Below, in pieces: positions 24,921 to 33,771 of a stretch of 64,000 nt of DNA. Below the pieces are notes generated by a model. It ran no database searches and was not told the DNA's origin. It was given only the letters and a program-made list of their open reading frames with translations. The stretch's first letter is position 1, and every line of letters begins with the position of its first letter. The stretch is from CADEED01 sp964444835. Its GTDB lineage: Bacteria > Pseudomonadota > Gammaproteobacteria > Steroidobacterales > Steroidobacteraceae. The stretch is from contig CAYUIT010000009.1 of assembly GCA_964444835.1 (NCBI GenBank), forward strand, positions 42,139 to 106,138. The letters run 5' to 3'. The translations under genes and the position numbers were made by a program.

Positions 24921-26159
24921 ATGAATGCCGCCTCTCGACCCCTCACGGGGCAAAAGCCCATCGTGCTCGCCTACTCGGGCGGCCTCGATACGTCCTTTCT
25001 CGTGCCATGGCTGGCCGAGAACTATGGGCGCCCCATCATCACGGTCACAGTGGACACGGGCGGCATCGATGCTGCTGCTGCTGCGCAGCTACGCGAGCGT
25101 GCCTTGGCGCTCGGCGCCGTCGAGCATCATCAAGTGGATGCGCGGGCTGACTACTTCGAGCAAGTGTTGCGCTTTCTGGTGATGGGCAATGTGCGTCGCG
25201 GACAACTCTATCCGCTCTGTGTCGGCGCCGAGCGCGTGATGCAAGCGCAGACTATCGCCTTGATGGCGCGCAAACTCGGCACGAACTCGATCGCACATGG
25301 CTGCACCGCGGCCGGGAACGATCAGGTGCGGTTTGAAGTGGCGCTGCGCACGCTCGCGCCCGAGCTCGAAGTGATTGCGCCCGTGCGTGATCGCGCCTTC
25401 AAGCGCCAAGAGGAGCTCGACTATCTGCAATCGCGCAAGCTACCGGTGCCGCCGTTTGGTGCGGCTTACTCGGTCAATCGCGGTCTGTGGGGTGTCACGA
25501 TCGGCGGTAAGGAAACACTCACCTCCACCGGCAGTATCCCCGACGATGCGTGGGTGCTCTCGAAAGATGCTTTTTCGAAGCCACGCGCGCCCGCGAAGCA
25601 CACGCTGCATTTTGACAAGGGCCGTCCGTGTGGCCTCGACGGCCAAACGCTGTCGGCTGTCGAGACGATCGAGCGGCTCGAGACACTGGCGGCACCGTAC
25701 GGCATTGGCCGCGGTATTCACTTGGGCGACACGATCATCGGCACCAAAGGCCGCGTCGCATTCGAAGCGCCCGCCGCCGAAACACTGCTGGTTGCGCATC
25801 GCGAGCTCGAGAAGCTCGTGCTGACCGGTCGTCAGCAACGCATCAAGGAATCTCTCGCGGGGCCGTACGGCGATTGGGTGCACGAAGGCCAGTTGTTAGA
25901 CCCCGTCTGCCGCGACATCGAGGCGCTGTTTCTCTCATCGCAAGAGCGCGTCACGGGCGTCGTGCACGTGCTGTTCCGCCCCGGCAGTCTGTTCATCGAA
26001 GGCGTCGAGTCGCCCTACTCGCTGATGGCCGCGTCGAAGGGCGTATACGGCGAAGCCGCGGGCGAGTGGACCGCCACCGATGCCCTCGGCTTCTCAAAGA
26101 TCGTTGCCTTGTCCGGCATGTTCCATGCGCGCGCCGGCCGCACCTCTGGGAGTCATTGA
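24921..26159 (+). CDS. argG: ArgG, argininosuccinate synthase
   Basis: ArgG joins citrulline and aspartate with ATP to form argininosuccinate. The PP-loop AYSGGLDTSFLVPW opens the protein; later come HGCTAAGNDQVRFE and YSVNRGLWGVTIGGKE, and the tail has PYSLMAASKGVYGE. The family motif is usually HGxTxKGNDxVRFE, so Ala for Lys in CTAAGND is a small variation. Length is 412 residues. It follows argR by 7 bases and precedes the P-loop gene by 4. Confidence 0.95.
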   Translation: MNAASRPLTGQKPIVLAYSGGLDTSFLVPWLAENYGRPIITVTVDTGGIDAAAAAQLRERALALGAVEHHQVDARADYFEQVLRFLVMGNVRRGQLYPLCVGAERVMQAQTIALMARKLGTNSIAHGCTAAGNDQVRFEVALRTLAPELEVIAPVRDRAFKRQEELDYLQSRKLPVPPFGAAYSVNRGLWGVTIGGKETLTSTGSIPDDAWVLSKDAFSKPRAPAKHTLHFDKGRPCGLDGQTLSAVETIERLETLAAPYGIGRGIHLGDTIIGTKGRVAFEAPAAETLLVAHRELEKLVLTGRQQRIKESLAGPYGDWVHEGQLLDPVCRDIEALFLSSQERVTGVVHVLFRPGSLFIEGVESPYSLMAASKGVYGEAAGEWTATDALGFSKIVALSGMFHARAGRTSGSH

Positions 26160-26163
26160 ATCC

Positions 26164-27249
26164 ATGCGTAGCGTCGTCGTCGATAAAGTGGCCTCGGTCA
26201 CGCAGGCATGCGGCCTCGGCAACGAGGTCCGGATCGCCACCGACAACATTCCGGCCGAGGAAGGTGTCGTCGTAGTCGTCGAGGTACTCACTAACAAGTC
26301 GACCTACAACACGCTGGAGCTCACGAGCGGCCGCATGGCGAAAGTCGTGAAGGGCGACATCGTCGTCGGCGCGTTGGGGCATCGCAAAGCCTTGTTTGGC
26401 TACTCCGGGCATGTGCCGGAAAAAGTACAAGCGGGCGATGTGATCCAAATGCTCAACATCGGCGGCGTACTCGGCGTGTGCGACTCGGTGAACCCAGACA
26501 AGGGCAAGCCGTTCGACTGCCGCGTGCTCGGCGTCGTGCTGCAGTTTCCGTACCTTGGCGAGCGCATCGGTGTGCCGGCGCGAGTGGGCTACCGACAGTT
26601 GGATTTCCAAGCGCCGCTCGATACGCACGGTGTTCCCGTCGTCGCGCTGGCCGGCACGTGCATGGAAGCCGGCAAGACGGCGGCAGCGGCCGCGATCATC
26701 AGCCGCATGCGGCATCGCGGACTCGTGATCGACGCGTTCAAGGCCACCGGCGTCTCGCTGCGACGTGACATCCTCGCGTTCGAAGATTCGGGCGCGCGGA
26801 ACACGCTCATTTTCACCGACTTCGGCGTCGTCTCGACCACGCGCAAAGTCGGCCCTGCGCTGACGCGCACGATGCTCTCAGAACTGTCGGACAAAAAGCC
26901 CGACGTGATTGTGTTCGAGCTCGGCGACGGCTTGTTAGGCACCTACGGCGTCGATTCGATCCTGGAGTGCGAGGATATTCGCAAGGCGCTCACGGGCGTC
27001 GTGCTCTCGGCTAACGACCCGGTCGCTGCGTACGGTGGCGTCGATATCCTGCGGCAGCGCTTCAAGATCGACCCCATCGTCATCACGGGCCCGGCTACCG
27101 ATAACGCGGTCGGCGTGCAGATCATCCAAGATCAACTGAAGGTGCCCGCCTTCAATGCGCTCTCGGCCGGCGCCGCGCTCGGCGACAAAGTGATCGAGAA
27201 GCTCGGGTTGACGCACGCCACCAAACCGGAAAACGTCCAAACCGAATGA
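26164..27249 (+). CDS. P-loop protein resembling DUF1611 acyltransferases, embedded in arg operon
   Basis: This 361-residue protein lies tightly between argG and argC (overlapping argC by 4 bases), so it is probably part of arginine synthesis. The N-terminal half is beta-rich (VVVVVEVLTN, GDIVVGALGHRKALFGYSG). The C-terminal half has an atypical P-loop GTCMEAGKT at 164-172, then IISRMRHRG and FKATG at 192-196. From memory, DUF1611 proteins have a similar layout (GTDCAVGK, RGxxxxFVATG), and one member, DgcN, is a D-glutamate N-acetyltransferase. No acetylglutamate synthase is recognised in the window, so glutamate N-acylation is my leading but unproven hypothesis. Confidence 0.6.
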   Translation: MRSVVVDKVASVTQACGLGNEVRIATDNIPAEEGVVVVVEVLTNKSTYNTLELTSGRMAKVVKGDIVVGALGHRKALFGYSGHVPEKVQAGDVIQMLNIGGVLGVCDSVNPDKGKPFDCRVLGVVLQFPYLGERIGVPARVGYRQLDFQAPLDTHGVPVVALAGTCMEAGKTAAAAAIISRMRHRGLVIDAFKATGVSLRRDILAFEDSGARNTLIFTDFGVVSTTRKVGPALTRTMLSELSDKKPDVIVFELGDGLLGTYGVDSILECEDIRKALTGVVLSANDPVAAYGGVDILRQRFKIDPIVITGPATDNAVGVQIIQDQLKVPAFNALSAGAALGDKVIEKLGLTHATKPENVQTE

Positions 27250-28307
27250 GCGCGCGAATTCCCACTTTGGTGCTTGGCGGCACTGGCTATGTGTCAGGTG
27301 AGTTGCTGCGCTTGATCGTAGGGCACCCCACATTCGAGCTTGCAGGCGTGATGTCTGACAGCCAACCGGGCGAACTCGTCGGCAAATCGTTCCCGCATTT
27401 GGCCGCGGTACTCGGGGATACTGCGTTTGCGTCGCAAGCCGAGATCAAGCGCTTGGTCGCCACCTTGCCGCGCTCAGCGCTGTTCTCTGCGGCGCCGCAC
27501 GGAGCTGCGGCAGCGCTCATCGATGAACTGTTAGCCGCAGCCGAAGCGGCGGGCACGGACGTCCGCGTGGTCGACATTTCCGCCGACTATCGTTATGCAA
27601 CCGCCGCTGCCTATGAGGCTGTGTACAAGCATCCGCACGGCGCGCCGCAGCGCATTCGGGACTTCACCTGCGCGGTGCCGGAGCACCTGAAGACGCTCCC
27701 GACCAAACACGTCGGCCATCCAGGCTGCTTCTCGACGGCCACCTTGCTCGCGAGTGTGCCGCTCTTGGCATCGGGCTGGGTACATCCCACTTTGTTCGTA
27801 GCAGCGGTCACCGGCAGCACAGGCTCCGGTCGCAAGGCGACGGAGGGCACACATCACCCGCTGCGCCACAGCGATATGTATTCCTACGGCGCGCTGGCCC
27901 ATCGGCACATTCCAGAAATCACAGCGTGTGCGCAGGCCGCGAGTGGCGTCGCGGCGGATTTCGCGTTCGTGCCCCACTCAGGACCGTTCGCGCGCGGCAT
28001 TCACGCCACGGTGCAGGCCACTTTGAAATCGCCCCGTGACTCCGCACAAGTGCTAGCGATGCTGCGCGAGTTTTACGCGGGGTCGCCGTTCGTGCGCGTA
28101 CTCGACACGGCCCCGCGCATCAAGGACATCGTCGCGAGCAACTACGCACACTTGTCGGCTGTCGCCAACGGTCGCACCGTCGCTGTCATGAGCGTCGTCG
28201 ACAATCTGAACAAGGGCGCTGCGGGTGGCGCCATGCAATGGATGAACCGCCTGTTTGCATTGCCTGAAACCGCTGGTCTAACAGCTCCGGCGGCTGGCTG
28301 GACTTGA
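27246..28307 (+). CDS. argC: ArgC, N-acyl-gamma-glutamyl-phosphate reductase
   Basis: ArgC reduces the N-acylglutamyl phosphate to the semialdehyde with NADPH. The Rossmann loop GGTGYVSGELLRL is at the N-terminus and the catalytic Cys lies in GHPGCFSTATLL. TGSTGSGRKATEGTHH and PHSGPFARGIHATVQA follow, and the end has VVDNLNKGAAGGAMQWMN. Length 353 residues is typical. Its ATG overlaps the stop of the P-loop gene. If the pathway uses succinylated intermediates, ArgC would have to accept them too. Confidence 0.95.
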   Translation: MSARIPTLVLGGTGYVSGELLRLIVGHPTFELAGVMSDSQPGELVGKSFPHLAAVLGDTAFASQAEIKRLVATLPRSALFSAAPHGAAAALIDELLAAAEAAGTDVRVVDISADYRYATAAAYEAVYKHPHGAPQRIRDFTCAVPEHLKTLPTKHVGHPGCFSTATLLASVPLLASGWVHPTLFVAAVTGSTGSGRKATEGTHHPLRHSDMYSYGALAHRHIPEITACAQAASGVAADFAFVPHSGPFARGIHATVQATLKSPRDSAQVLAMLREFYAGSPFVRVLDTAPRIKDIVASNYAHLSAVANGRTVAVMSVVDNLNKGAAGGAMQWMNRLFALPETAGLTAPAAGWT

Positions 28308-28314
28308 GAATCGA

Positions 28315-29478
28315 ATGAACGCCGAACTGCAGCCTTACCATCCTCCCGCCGACGGGCTGGCGCCCGTGTTTGCGCAGTACCCGCTTGAAGTCGTTAGCGC
28401 CGAAGGCGTGTGGCTGACGACGCGCACGGGCCGCAAGGTGCTCGACTTGTACGGCGGACATGCTGTGGCAGCGCTCGGCTATCGTCATGCGGGCTGGATG
28501 CAGGCCCTCGCTCGCCAGAGCGTGGAAGTCAGCTTTCAGACGAACGCCATCCCGATGGATGTTCGCGCGCGTGCGGCACAGCGCTTATTGCGTTTTGCGA
28601 ATTTGCCGCTCGACAGCGTGTTCTTCGTCAATTCCGGCGCCGAGGCCAACGAAAACGCCCTCAAGATGGCCTTCAAGATGCGTTCCGGCCGCACGCACGT
28701 GGCGGCTGCGGAGATGAGTTTCCACGGTCGCACGGCGGCCACGGCCACCGTCACTCATGGCGCAGCCGCCAAGTGGTATCACTTGCCGCGTACGCCGTTC
28801 GACGTGTCGTTCATGTCGCGCACCGATATCGCGAGCGCCATCCAACACGTGACGGACAACACCGCGGCCGTGATCATCGAGCCGGTGCAAGGCGTCGGCG
28901 GCGCATTCGATTTCGGCGCGGCTTACCTCAGCGCATTGCGCAAGCGCTGCGACGACACAGGCGCATTGCTGATCTTCGATGAGGTGCAGTGTGGTGTGGG
29001 TCGCACGGGCCAGCCGTTCGGTGCTAACTACTTTGGTGTCGTGCCCGACATGATCACCACCGCGAAAGCGCTCGGCAATGGCTTCCCCGTGTCGGCGTTG
29101 CTGATGAGCCCAGCGGTCACAGCCGCGCTGAAGAGCGAGGGGCTCGGCACCACTTTTGGCGGTGGCCCGATGGCCTGCGCCGTGGTGGAGGCCGTCATCG
29201 ATGCGATCGAGCGCGAACAGTTGCTGGCCAATGTCACGCGGGTGAGTGCGTATCTGCGCGAGCGCTGCGTCGTGGGGCCGGTCGTGGGCTACCAAGGCGC
29301 AGGTTTCTTGACCGGCCTCAAGACCCAGCGGCCCGCCAAAGAGCTGCAGGCGAAGCTCCTCGAGCGCAATATCCTCTGCGGCACGAGCGGCGATCCCCAT
29401 ATCCTGCGACTACTCCCGCCGTACACACTTCAGGAGCAGCACGTCGACCTGTTAGTCGACGCGCTCGCCACGTTGTGA
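28315..29478 (+). CDS. argD: ArgD, N-acylornithine aminotransferase
   Basis: A class III PLP aminotransferase making N-acylornithine from the semialdehyde and glutamate. Key pieces are LYGGHAVAALGY, NSGAEANENALKMA, the FHGRT motif, IIEPVQGVGG, IFDEVQCGVGRTG and the PLP lysine in TTAKALGNG. Length 387 residues. It follows argC by 7 bases, and its TGA overlaps the GTG of the transcarbamylase gene. ArgD homologues act on acetyl-, succinyl- and free-ornithine substrates, so the acyl group cannot be set from this gene. Confidence 0.93.
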   Translation: MNAELQPYHPPADGLAPVFAQYPLEVVSAEGVWLTTRTGRKVLDLYGGHAVAALGYRHAGWMQALARQSVEVSFQTNAIPMDVRARAAQRLLRFANLPLDSVFFVNSGAEANENALKMAFKMRSGRTHVAAAEMSFHGRTAATATVTHGAAAKWYHLPRTPFDVSFMSRTDIASAIQHVTDNTAAVIIEPVQGVGGAFDFGAAYLSALRKRCDDTGALLIFDEVQCGVGRTGQPFGANYFGVVPDMITTAKALGNGFPVSALLMSPAVTAALKSEGLGTTFGGGPMACAVVEAVIDAIEREQLLANVTRVSAYLRERCVVGPVVGYQGAGFLTGLKTQRPAKELQAKLLERNILCGTSGDPHILRLLPPYTLQEQHVDLLVDALATL

Positions 29479-30479
29479 AGCGCTTTCTCGACCTCGCCGA
29501 TTTTTCGCGCGACGAGATCGTCGATCTCTTGACGCTCGCCGCCCGGCTTGAACGCCAGCCGGAGCCCCGCGCGCTCGTCGGTAAAATACTCGGGCTGCTG
29601 TTCTTCAACCCGAGCTTGCGCACGCTCGCCTCGTTCCAAGCGGCGATGTCGCGACTCGGCGGCTCGAGCTTCGTCATTTCTGCGGGCAACGGCACGTGGC
29701 AACTCGAAACGGAACACGGCGCGATCATGAATGGCGCGGCCGCCGAACATGTCCGCGAAGGTGTGCCCGTGCTGTCGCACTACTGCGATGCATTGGCGAT
29801 TCGCGCTTTTGCGTCGGGCAAGGATCTCGCGGCAGATCTCGCGGAAAAGCAGTTTCTCGAGATGGCCAACTTGGTCGACAAGCCCGTGATCAACATGGAG
29901 TCGGCCGTCAATCACCCCTGCCAAGCGCTCGCCGACTGGAAAACACTCGACGATCTTGGCGTGCCGCGGCGCGCGAAGTTCGTGTTGTCGTGGGTCAATC
30001 ATCCGCGTGGCTTACCGCTGGCTGTGCCGGCCGCCACGCTGCACATGGCCGCGATGCGCGGTATGGACGTCGTCGTGGCGCGCCCGGATGGCTTCGCGTT
30101 ACCCACGCCCCTCATGGACAAAGCGCGCGCCGCAGCCGCCGCCTCAGGCGGTAGCGTGCGCGAGACTAACGATCGTCGCGAAGCGCTCGAAGGCGCACAC
30201 ATCGTCTACGCCAAGGAATGGGGCTACACCGCCAAGTACGGGGATGCGGCCGCCGACCTCGAAGCGCGCGCCACCCTCAGCGATTGGTGTGTGCGCAATG
30301 CGTGGTTCGATACCGCCGCTACCGATTGCCGGCTCATGCATTGCTTGCCCGTACGACGCAATGTCGCAGTCGCCGACGAAGTGCTCGACGGCCCGCGCAG
30401 TGTCGTGCAACGCGAAGCGTACAATCGCTTGATCGGCCAGATGGCGGTGTTGCACCGCCTGCTCGGCCCAGCCGCCTAA
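29475..30479 (+). CDS. argF': N-acyl-L-ornithine carbamoyltransferase (acetyl- or succinyl-)
   Basis: This is not an ordinary OTCase. It matches the acylornithine transcarbamylases of Xanthomonas (acetyl) and Bacteroides (succinyl), which make N-acylcitrulline: FFNPSLRT (carbamoyl phosphate), WQLETEHGAIMNG, NMESAVNHPCQALAD, WVNHPRGLPLAVP, VYAKEWGY and HCLPVRRN. The residue known to set acyl specificity (Glu92 acetyl in Xanthomonas, Pro90 succinyl in B. fragilis) aligns with Ala90 (GAAAEHV). The surrounding sequence looks closer to the succinyl enzyme. GTG start overlapping argD; 334 residues. Confidence 0.88.
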   Translation: MKRFLDLADFSRDEIVDLLTLAARLERQPEPRALVGKILGLLFFNPSLRTLASFQAAMSRLGGSSFVISAGNGTWQLETEHGAIMNGAAAEHVREGVPVLSHYCDALAIRAFASGKDLAADLAEKQFLEMANLVDKPVINMESAVNHPCQALADWKTLDDLGVPRRAKFVLSWVNHPRGLPLAVPAATLHMAAMRGMDVVVARPDGFALPTPLMDKARAAAAASGGSVRETNDRREALEGAHIVYAKEWGYTAKYGDAAADLEARATLSDWCVRNAWFDTAATDCRLMHCLPVRRNVAVADEVLDGPRSVVQREAYNRLIGQMAVLHRLLGPAA

Positions 30480-30515
30480 CAACCCTCTTCACTGACCCAC
30501 GGAATCGCACCGACT

Positions 30516-31451
30516 ATGATGCATCGTAACGACCCCGCCGCCGCCATTCGCAGCCTGCGCAGCGCGGCACCGTACATCCGTATGTACAAGGGCAAGACCT
30601 TCGTGATCAAGGCCGGCGGCGGCGCGTTCGCCGACGTCGAGGCCACACGCGGGCTCATCGAGCAGATCGCGATCCTGCACTACTTCGGCGTGCGCGTCGT
30701 ATTCGTGCACGGCGGCGGTCCGCAGCTCACCGAGATCACCGCCGCCCTCGGCGTGCCGACCCAGATGGTCGAAGGTCGACGCGTCACCGATCAGCGCTCC
30801 ATCGATGCCACCGCGATGGTGCTGAACGGCCTGATCAACACGCGCGTGCTAGCGCTGTGCCGCGATCTCGGCATCGATGCGATCGGTATCAGCGGCGTCG
30901 ACGCCGGGCTGATTCGCGCACACAAGCGCCCGCCCGTGAAGCTGTCGGACGGCAGCGGCAACACGGTCGATTACGGCTTCGTCGGCGACATCGACGCGGT
31001 CGACACCACAGTCATCAAGAAGCTGCTCGACAACGGTTTGATGCCGGTTGTTAGCCCGCTATCGGCCGACGACCAAGGCACGCTGCTCAACATCAATGCC
31101 GACACGGTGGCCGCAGCGATCGGCGCAGCTTTATCGGCTGAGAAGCTGATTCTTTGCACCGGCGCTCCGGGCATCTTGGAGCGCCTCGACGACCCCCACT
31201 CGGTGGTCTCCTACACCGATCTACGTGGCTTGAAACGCATGCGCGACGAACGCGCCATCGTCGATGGTATGTTGCCAAAGGCGAAGGCAATCGAAGATGC
31301 CATTCGCGGCGGCGTACGGCGCGTGCACGTGATCTCGTACAAATCGAACGAGGCCATCCTCGCCGAGGTGTTCACTAACGAAGGAACGGGCACCCTCGTC
31401 GTCGCCGACATCAACGCGCTCACGCCGGCCGAGCAGAGCGCCGGCAAGTAG
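30516..31451 (+). CDS. argB: ArgB, acetylglutamate kinase
   Basis: ArgB phosphorylates N-acetylglutamate (or its acyl analogue). The amino-acid kinase fold is clear: FVIKAGGGAFAD, FVHGGGPQLTEITAALG, GLINTRVLALC, NINADTVAAAIGAAL and MLPKAKAIEDAIRGGVRRVH. It has an N-terminal helix before the core, as in arginine-inhibited hexameric kinases. Length is 311 residues. It is a single-domain kinase without the GNAT acetyltransferase domain fused in Xanthomonas ArgB, so acetylglutamate synthesis must come from elsewhere. A 36-base gap separates it from the transcarbamylase gene. Confidence 0.93.
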   Translation: MMHRNDPAAAIRSLRSAAPYIRMYKGKTFVIKAGGGAFADVEATRGLIEQIAILHYFGVRVVFVHGGGPQLTEITAALGVPTQMVEGRRVTDQRSIDATAMVLNGLINTRVLALCRDLGIDAIGISGVDAGLIRAHKRPPVKLSDGSGNTVDYGFVGDIDAVDTTVIKKLLDNGLMPVVSPLSADDQGTLLNINADTVAAAIGAALSAEKLILCTGAPGILERLDDPHSVVSYTDLRGLKRMRDERAIVDGMLPKAKAIEDAIRGGVRRVHVISYKSNEAILAEVFTNEGTGTLVVADINALTPAEQSAGK

Positions 31452-31453
31452 CG

Positions 31454-32641
31454 ATGTCGCGACTCTGGGACAAAGGTGCGCCGCTCGATGCGCGCGTACT
31501 CGCCTACACCGCTGGCGAGGACTACGCGCTCGATGAACGCCTCGTGGCCTACGACGTGCGCGCCTCGATTGCGCATGCCACGATGCTGCATCAGCAACAG
31601 TTGCTGAGCGCTGCCGATCTCGCGGCCATTCGGGCGGGACTCGAGGCGCTCGCTGCAGAGCACGCGCGGGGCGACTGGCAGATCGAACTCGCCGACGAGG
31701 ATGGCCAGACGGCCCTCGAGCGCCGCTTGACTGCCCGCATCGGTGAAGCCGGCGGACGCGTGCACTTGGGCCGGTCGCGCAACGATCAAGTGCTAACAGC
31801 GTTGCGCTTGTATCTGCGTGACGCCACCGATCAACTGCGGCGCGCGGCTGACGGTGTCGCGGACGCGTTAGCGCGCGTTGCAGAACGCCAAGGCACCATC
31901 GCTCTGCCCGGCTACACGCATATGCAGCAAGCAATGCCGAGCAGCGTCGCGCTCTGGGCGCGCGGCTTCGAAACGGAACTGCGCGACGATGCAGCGGGTA
32001 TCGCCAGCGTGCAGCGCCGCTTGGCGAAATCGCCGCTCGGCTCCGCCGCGGGCTACGGCACACCCGGCTTGCCTGTCGACCGTGCCAGCACAGCGAAAGC
32101 GCTCGGCTTCGACACGGTGCACGAGCCGGTCACCGCGGTACAGCTCTCGCGCGGCAAAGCCGAGGCGCAACTGCTGTTCGAATTGACGTTGTTAGCTCAA
32201 GACCTCGGCCGGCTCGCGGCTGACCTCCTGTTGTTCTACACCCAGGAATTCGCCTTCGTCGAGTTGCCCGAGGCCTTCACGACTGGCTCCTCGATCATGC
32301 CGCAGAAGCGCAACCCAGACGTATTCGAACTCGTGCGCGGGCGCACGGCGACTGCGCACGCATCGTTAGTCGAAGCACTCGGCATCTTCGCCAAGCTGCC
32401 CTCGGGCTATCAGCGCGATCTGCAATTGCTCAAGGCGCCACTGTTCCGCGGCATCGACTGCGCGCAGCAGAGTGCCGACATCATGGCAGTCGCGCTCGAC
32501 GGCGTGCGCTTCGTCGCTGAGAACATCGAGTTGTCTCCGAGCTTGCGCGCCGCCGAAGAGGCAAACGCGCTGGTCGTTAGTGAAGGTATCCCGTTCCGCG
32601 AGGCCTATCGCCGCGTGGGCGCCAAGTACAAGCGAGGCTGA
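31454..32641 (+). CDS. argH: ArgH, argininosuccinate lyase
   Basis: ArgH splits argininosuccinate into arginine and fumarate. The fumarase-superfamily signature GSSIMPQKRNPDVFEL is intact, with LGRSRNDQVLTALRLYLRD, LPGYTHMQQAMPSS and SPLGSAAGYGTP. Length is 395 residues, shorter than the 460 of E. coli because the C-terminal domain is trimmed, as in some acyl-citrulline pathway species. It starts 2 bases after argB. No deacylase (argE-type) gene follows in this window. Confidence 0.94.
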   Translation: MSRLWDKGAPLDARVLAYTAGEDYALDERLVAYDVRASIAHATMLHQQQLLSAADLAAIRAGLEALAAEHARGDWQIELADEDGQTALERRLTARIGEAGGRVHLGRSRNDQVLTALRLYLRDATDQLRRAADGVADALARVAERQGTIALPGYTHMQQAMPSSVALWARGFETELRDDAAGIASVQRRLAKSPLGSAAGYGTPGLPVDRASTAKALGFDTVHEPVTAVQLSRGKAEAQLLFELTLLAQDLGRLAADLLLFYTQEFAFVELPEAFTTGSSIMPQKRNPDVFELVRGRTATAHASLVEALGIFAKLPSGYQRDLQLLKAPLFRGIDCAQQSADIMAVALDGVRFVAENIELSPSLRAAEEANALVVSEGIPFREAYRRVGAKYKRG

Positions 32642-32644
32642 GCG

Positions 32645-33100
32645 ATGAGCATTTGGTTCGAGCCCGTCAGCGTCGCGGCCCTCAACGAGCACCAGCGCGG
32701 CACGATGGGGCATCATGTCGGCATCGTCATCACCGAGATGGGCGATGACTTTCTACGCGGCACCATGCCAGTCGACCAGCGCACGGTGCAGCCCATGGGC
32801 GTGCTGCATGGCGGCGCGTCCGTCGTGCTCGCCGAGACGCTCGGCAGCGTCGCCGGCATGATGACGCTCAACCGCGCGAAGTTCGCCTGCCTCGGGCAGG
32901 AGATCAACGCAAACCACTTGCGTCCGGCGAGCTCGGGCCTTGTAATCGGCACTGCTCGCCCCTATCACTTGGGCGCCCGCAGCCACGTGTGGGGCATCGA
33001 AATCCGGGATGAGCGCGGCAAGCTCACATGCGTGTCGCGCTTGACGTTGGCCATCGTGGATCGGCCACAACGCTTGGGTTCTGGAGGTGCCTCTGAATGA
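32645..33100 (+). CDS. PaaI/YbdB-type hot-dog thioesterase
   Basis: A 151-residue hot-dog thioesterase resembling MenI/EntH. The catalytic helix region reads MGVLHGGASVVLAETLGSVAG, with the HGG motif and the Glu of AET in place. It also has GQEINANHLRPASSG and WGIEIRDERGKLTC. It probably hydrolyses an acyl-CoA; the substrate is unknown. It begins 3 bases after argH and overlaps the next gene by 4, so it rides on the arg transcript, but a role in arginine synthesis is not evident. Confidence 0.88.
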   Translation: MSIWFEPVSVAALNEHQRGTMGHHVGIVITEMGDDFLRGTMPVDQRTVQPMGVLHGGASVVLAETLGSVAGMMTLNRAKFACLGQEINANHLRPASSGLVIGTARPYHLGARSHVWGIEIRDERGKLTCVSRLTLAIVDRPQRLGSGGASE

Positions 33101-33513
33101 ACACTACTTCCCTTGAAGTCGGTAAGGCCGTCGATCCGGCGCACATCACTTACACCAACATCATCTACGCCTTGCATGCCTTGTCGGTCGTGATCGGCTT
33201 GGTGGGCAGCGCGAGCATCGTCGGCACATTCATTTGGAGCGTGCCGTCGATCATCGCCGTGATCATGAACTATGTGCGGCGCGAAGAAGTCCGCGGCACG
33301 TATCTCGAGTCGCACTTCACGTGGCAGATCCGCACGTTCTGGTACACGTTGCTATGGGCCGTGCTCGTCGGCAGCGTCTCGTTCGTGCTGATGTTCATCT
33401 TGATTGGCTTTCTCACGTGGATCGTGGGCTTTGCGGTGCTCGGTGCATGGGTGTTGTACCGCGTCGTCCGCGGCTGGCTTGCGCTGCGTGAAAGCCGGGC
33501 GATGTATGCCTAA
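33097..33513 (+). CDS. DUF4870-like small membrane protein
   Basis: A 138-residue protein with about three to four hydrophobic segments: one near ALHALSVVIGLVGSA, then a WYTLLWAVLVGSVSFVLMF helix and a following GFLTWIVGFAVLGAWVLY helix. Between them is NYVRREEVRGTYLESHFTWQIRTFW, a pattern seen in DUF4870/TMEM-type proteins. Function is unknown. It overlaps the thioesterase (ATGA) and the next gene, so it is expressed with them. Confidence 0.75.
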   Translation: MNTTSLEVGKAVDPAHITYTNIIYALHALSVVIGLVGSASIVGTFIWSVPSIIAVIMNYVRREEVRGTYLESHFTWQIRTFWYTLLWAVLVGSVSFVLMFILIGFLTWIVGFAVLGAWVLYRVVRGWLALRESRAMYA

Positions 33514-33766
33514 CGACTCGACCCGACGTCGAGCGCTACCTGCGGCGGTCGCGATGCTCGGCATCGCGGCCGCTGTCGCGGGCTGCGGCCAGAAAGGGCC
33601 GTTGTTCTTGCCGGATGAGGCGACAGAGGTCGTCACGCGCCCCACGCAAACGCCGACGGAGGGTGCTTCCGAGAGCGCGACGCCGCCGGCCACACCCACG
33701 CCCGAAACGCCACCCGAAAAGCGTAAGGACGAAACTAGCGCGCCGCCGTCGACGCCGCGCCGCTAG
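33506..33766 (+). CDS. lptM: LptM-like lipoprotein (YifL)
   Basis: A small lipoprotein of 86 residues. The signal peptide ends in a lipobox with mature start CGQKGPLFLPDE, the hallmark of LptM/YifL, which helps LptD mature in E. coli. After that the chain is Pro/Thr/Glu-rich and disordered. It overlaps the preceding gene by 8 bases. In many gammaproteobacteria this gene sits before lysA-dapF; here dapF is 21 kb away, so the usual linkage is broken. Confidence 0.85.
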   Translation: MPNDSTRRRALPAAVAMLGIAAAVAGCGQKGPLFLPDEATEVVTRPTQTPTEGASESATPPATPTPETPPEKRKDETSAPPSTPRR

Positions 33767-33771
33767 CGTTG

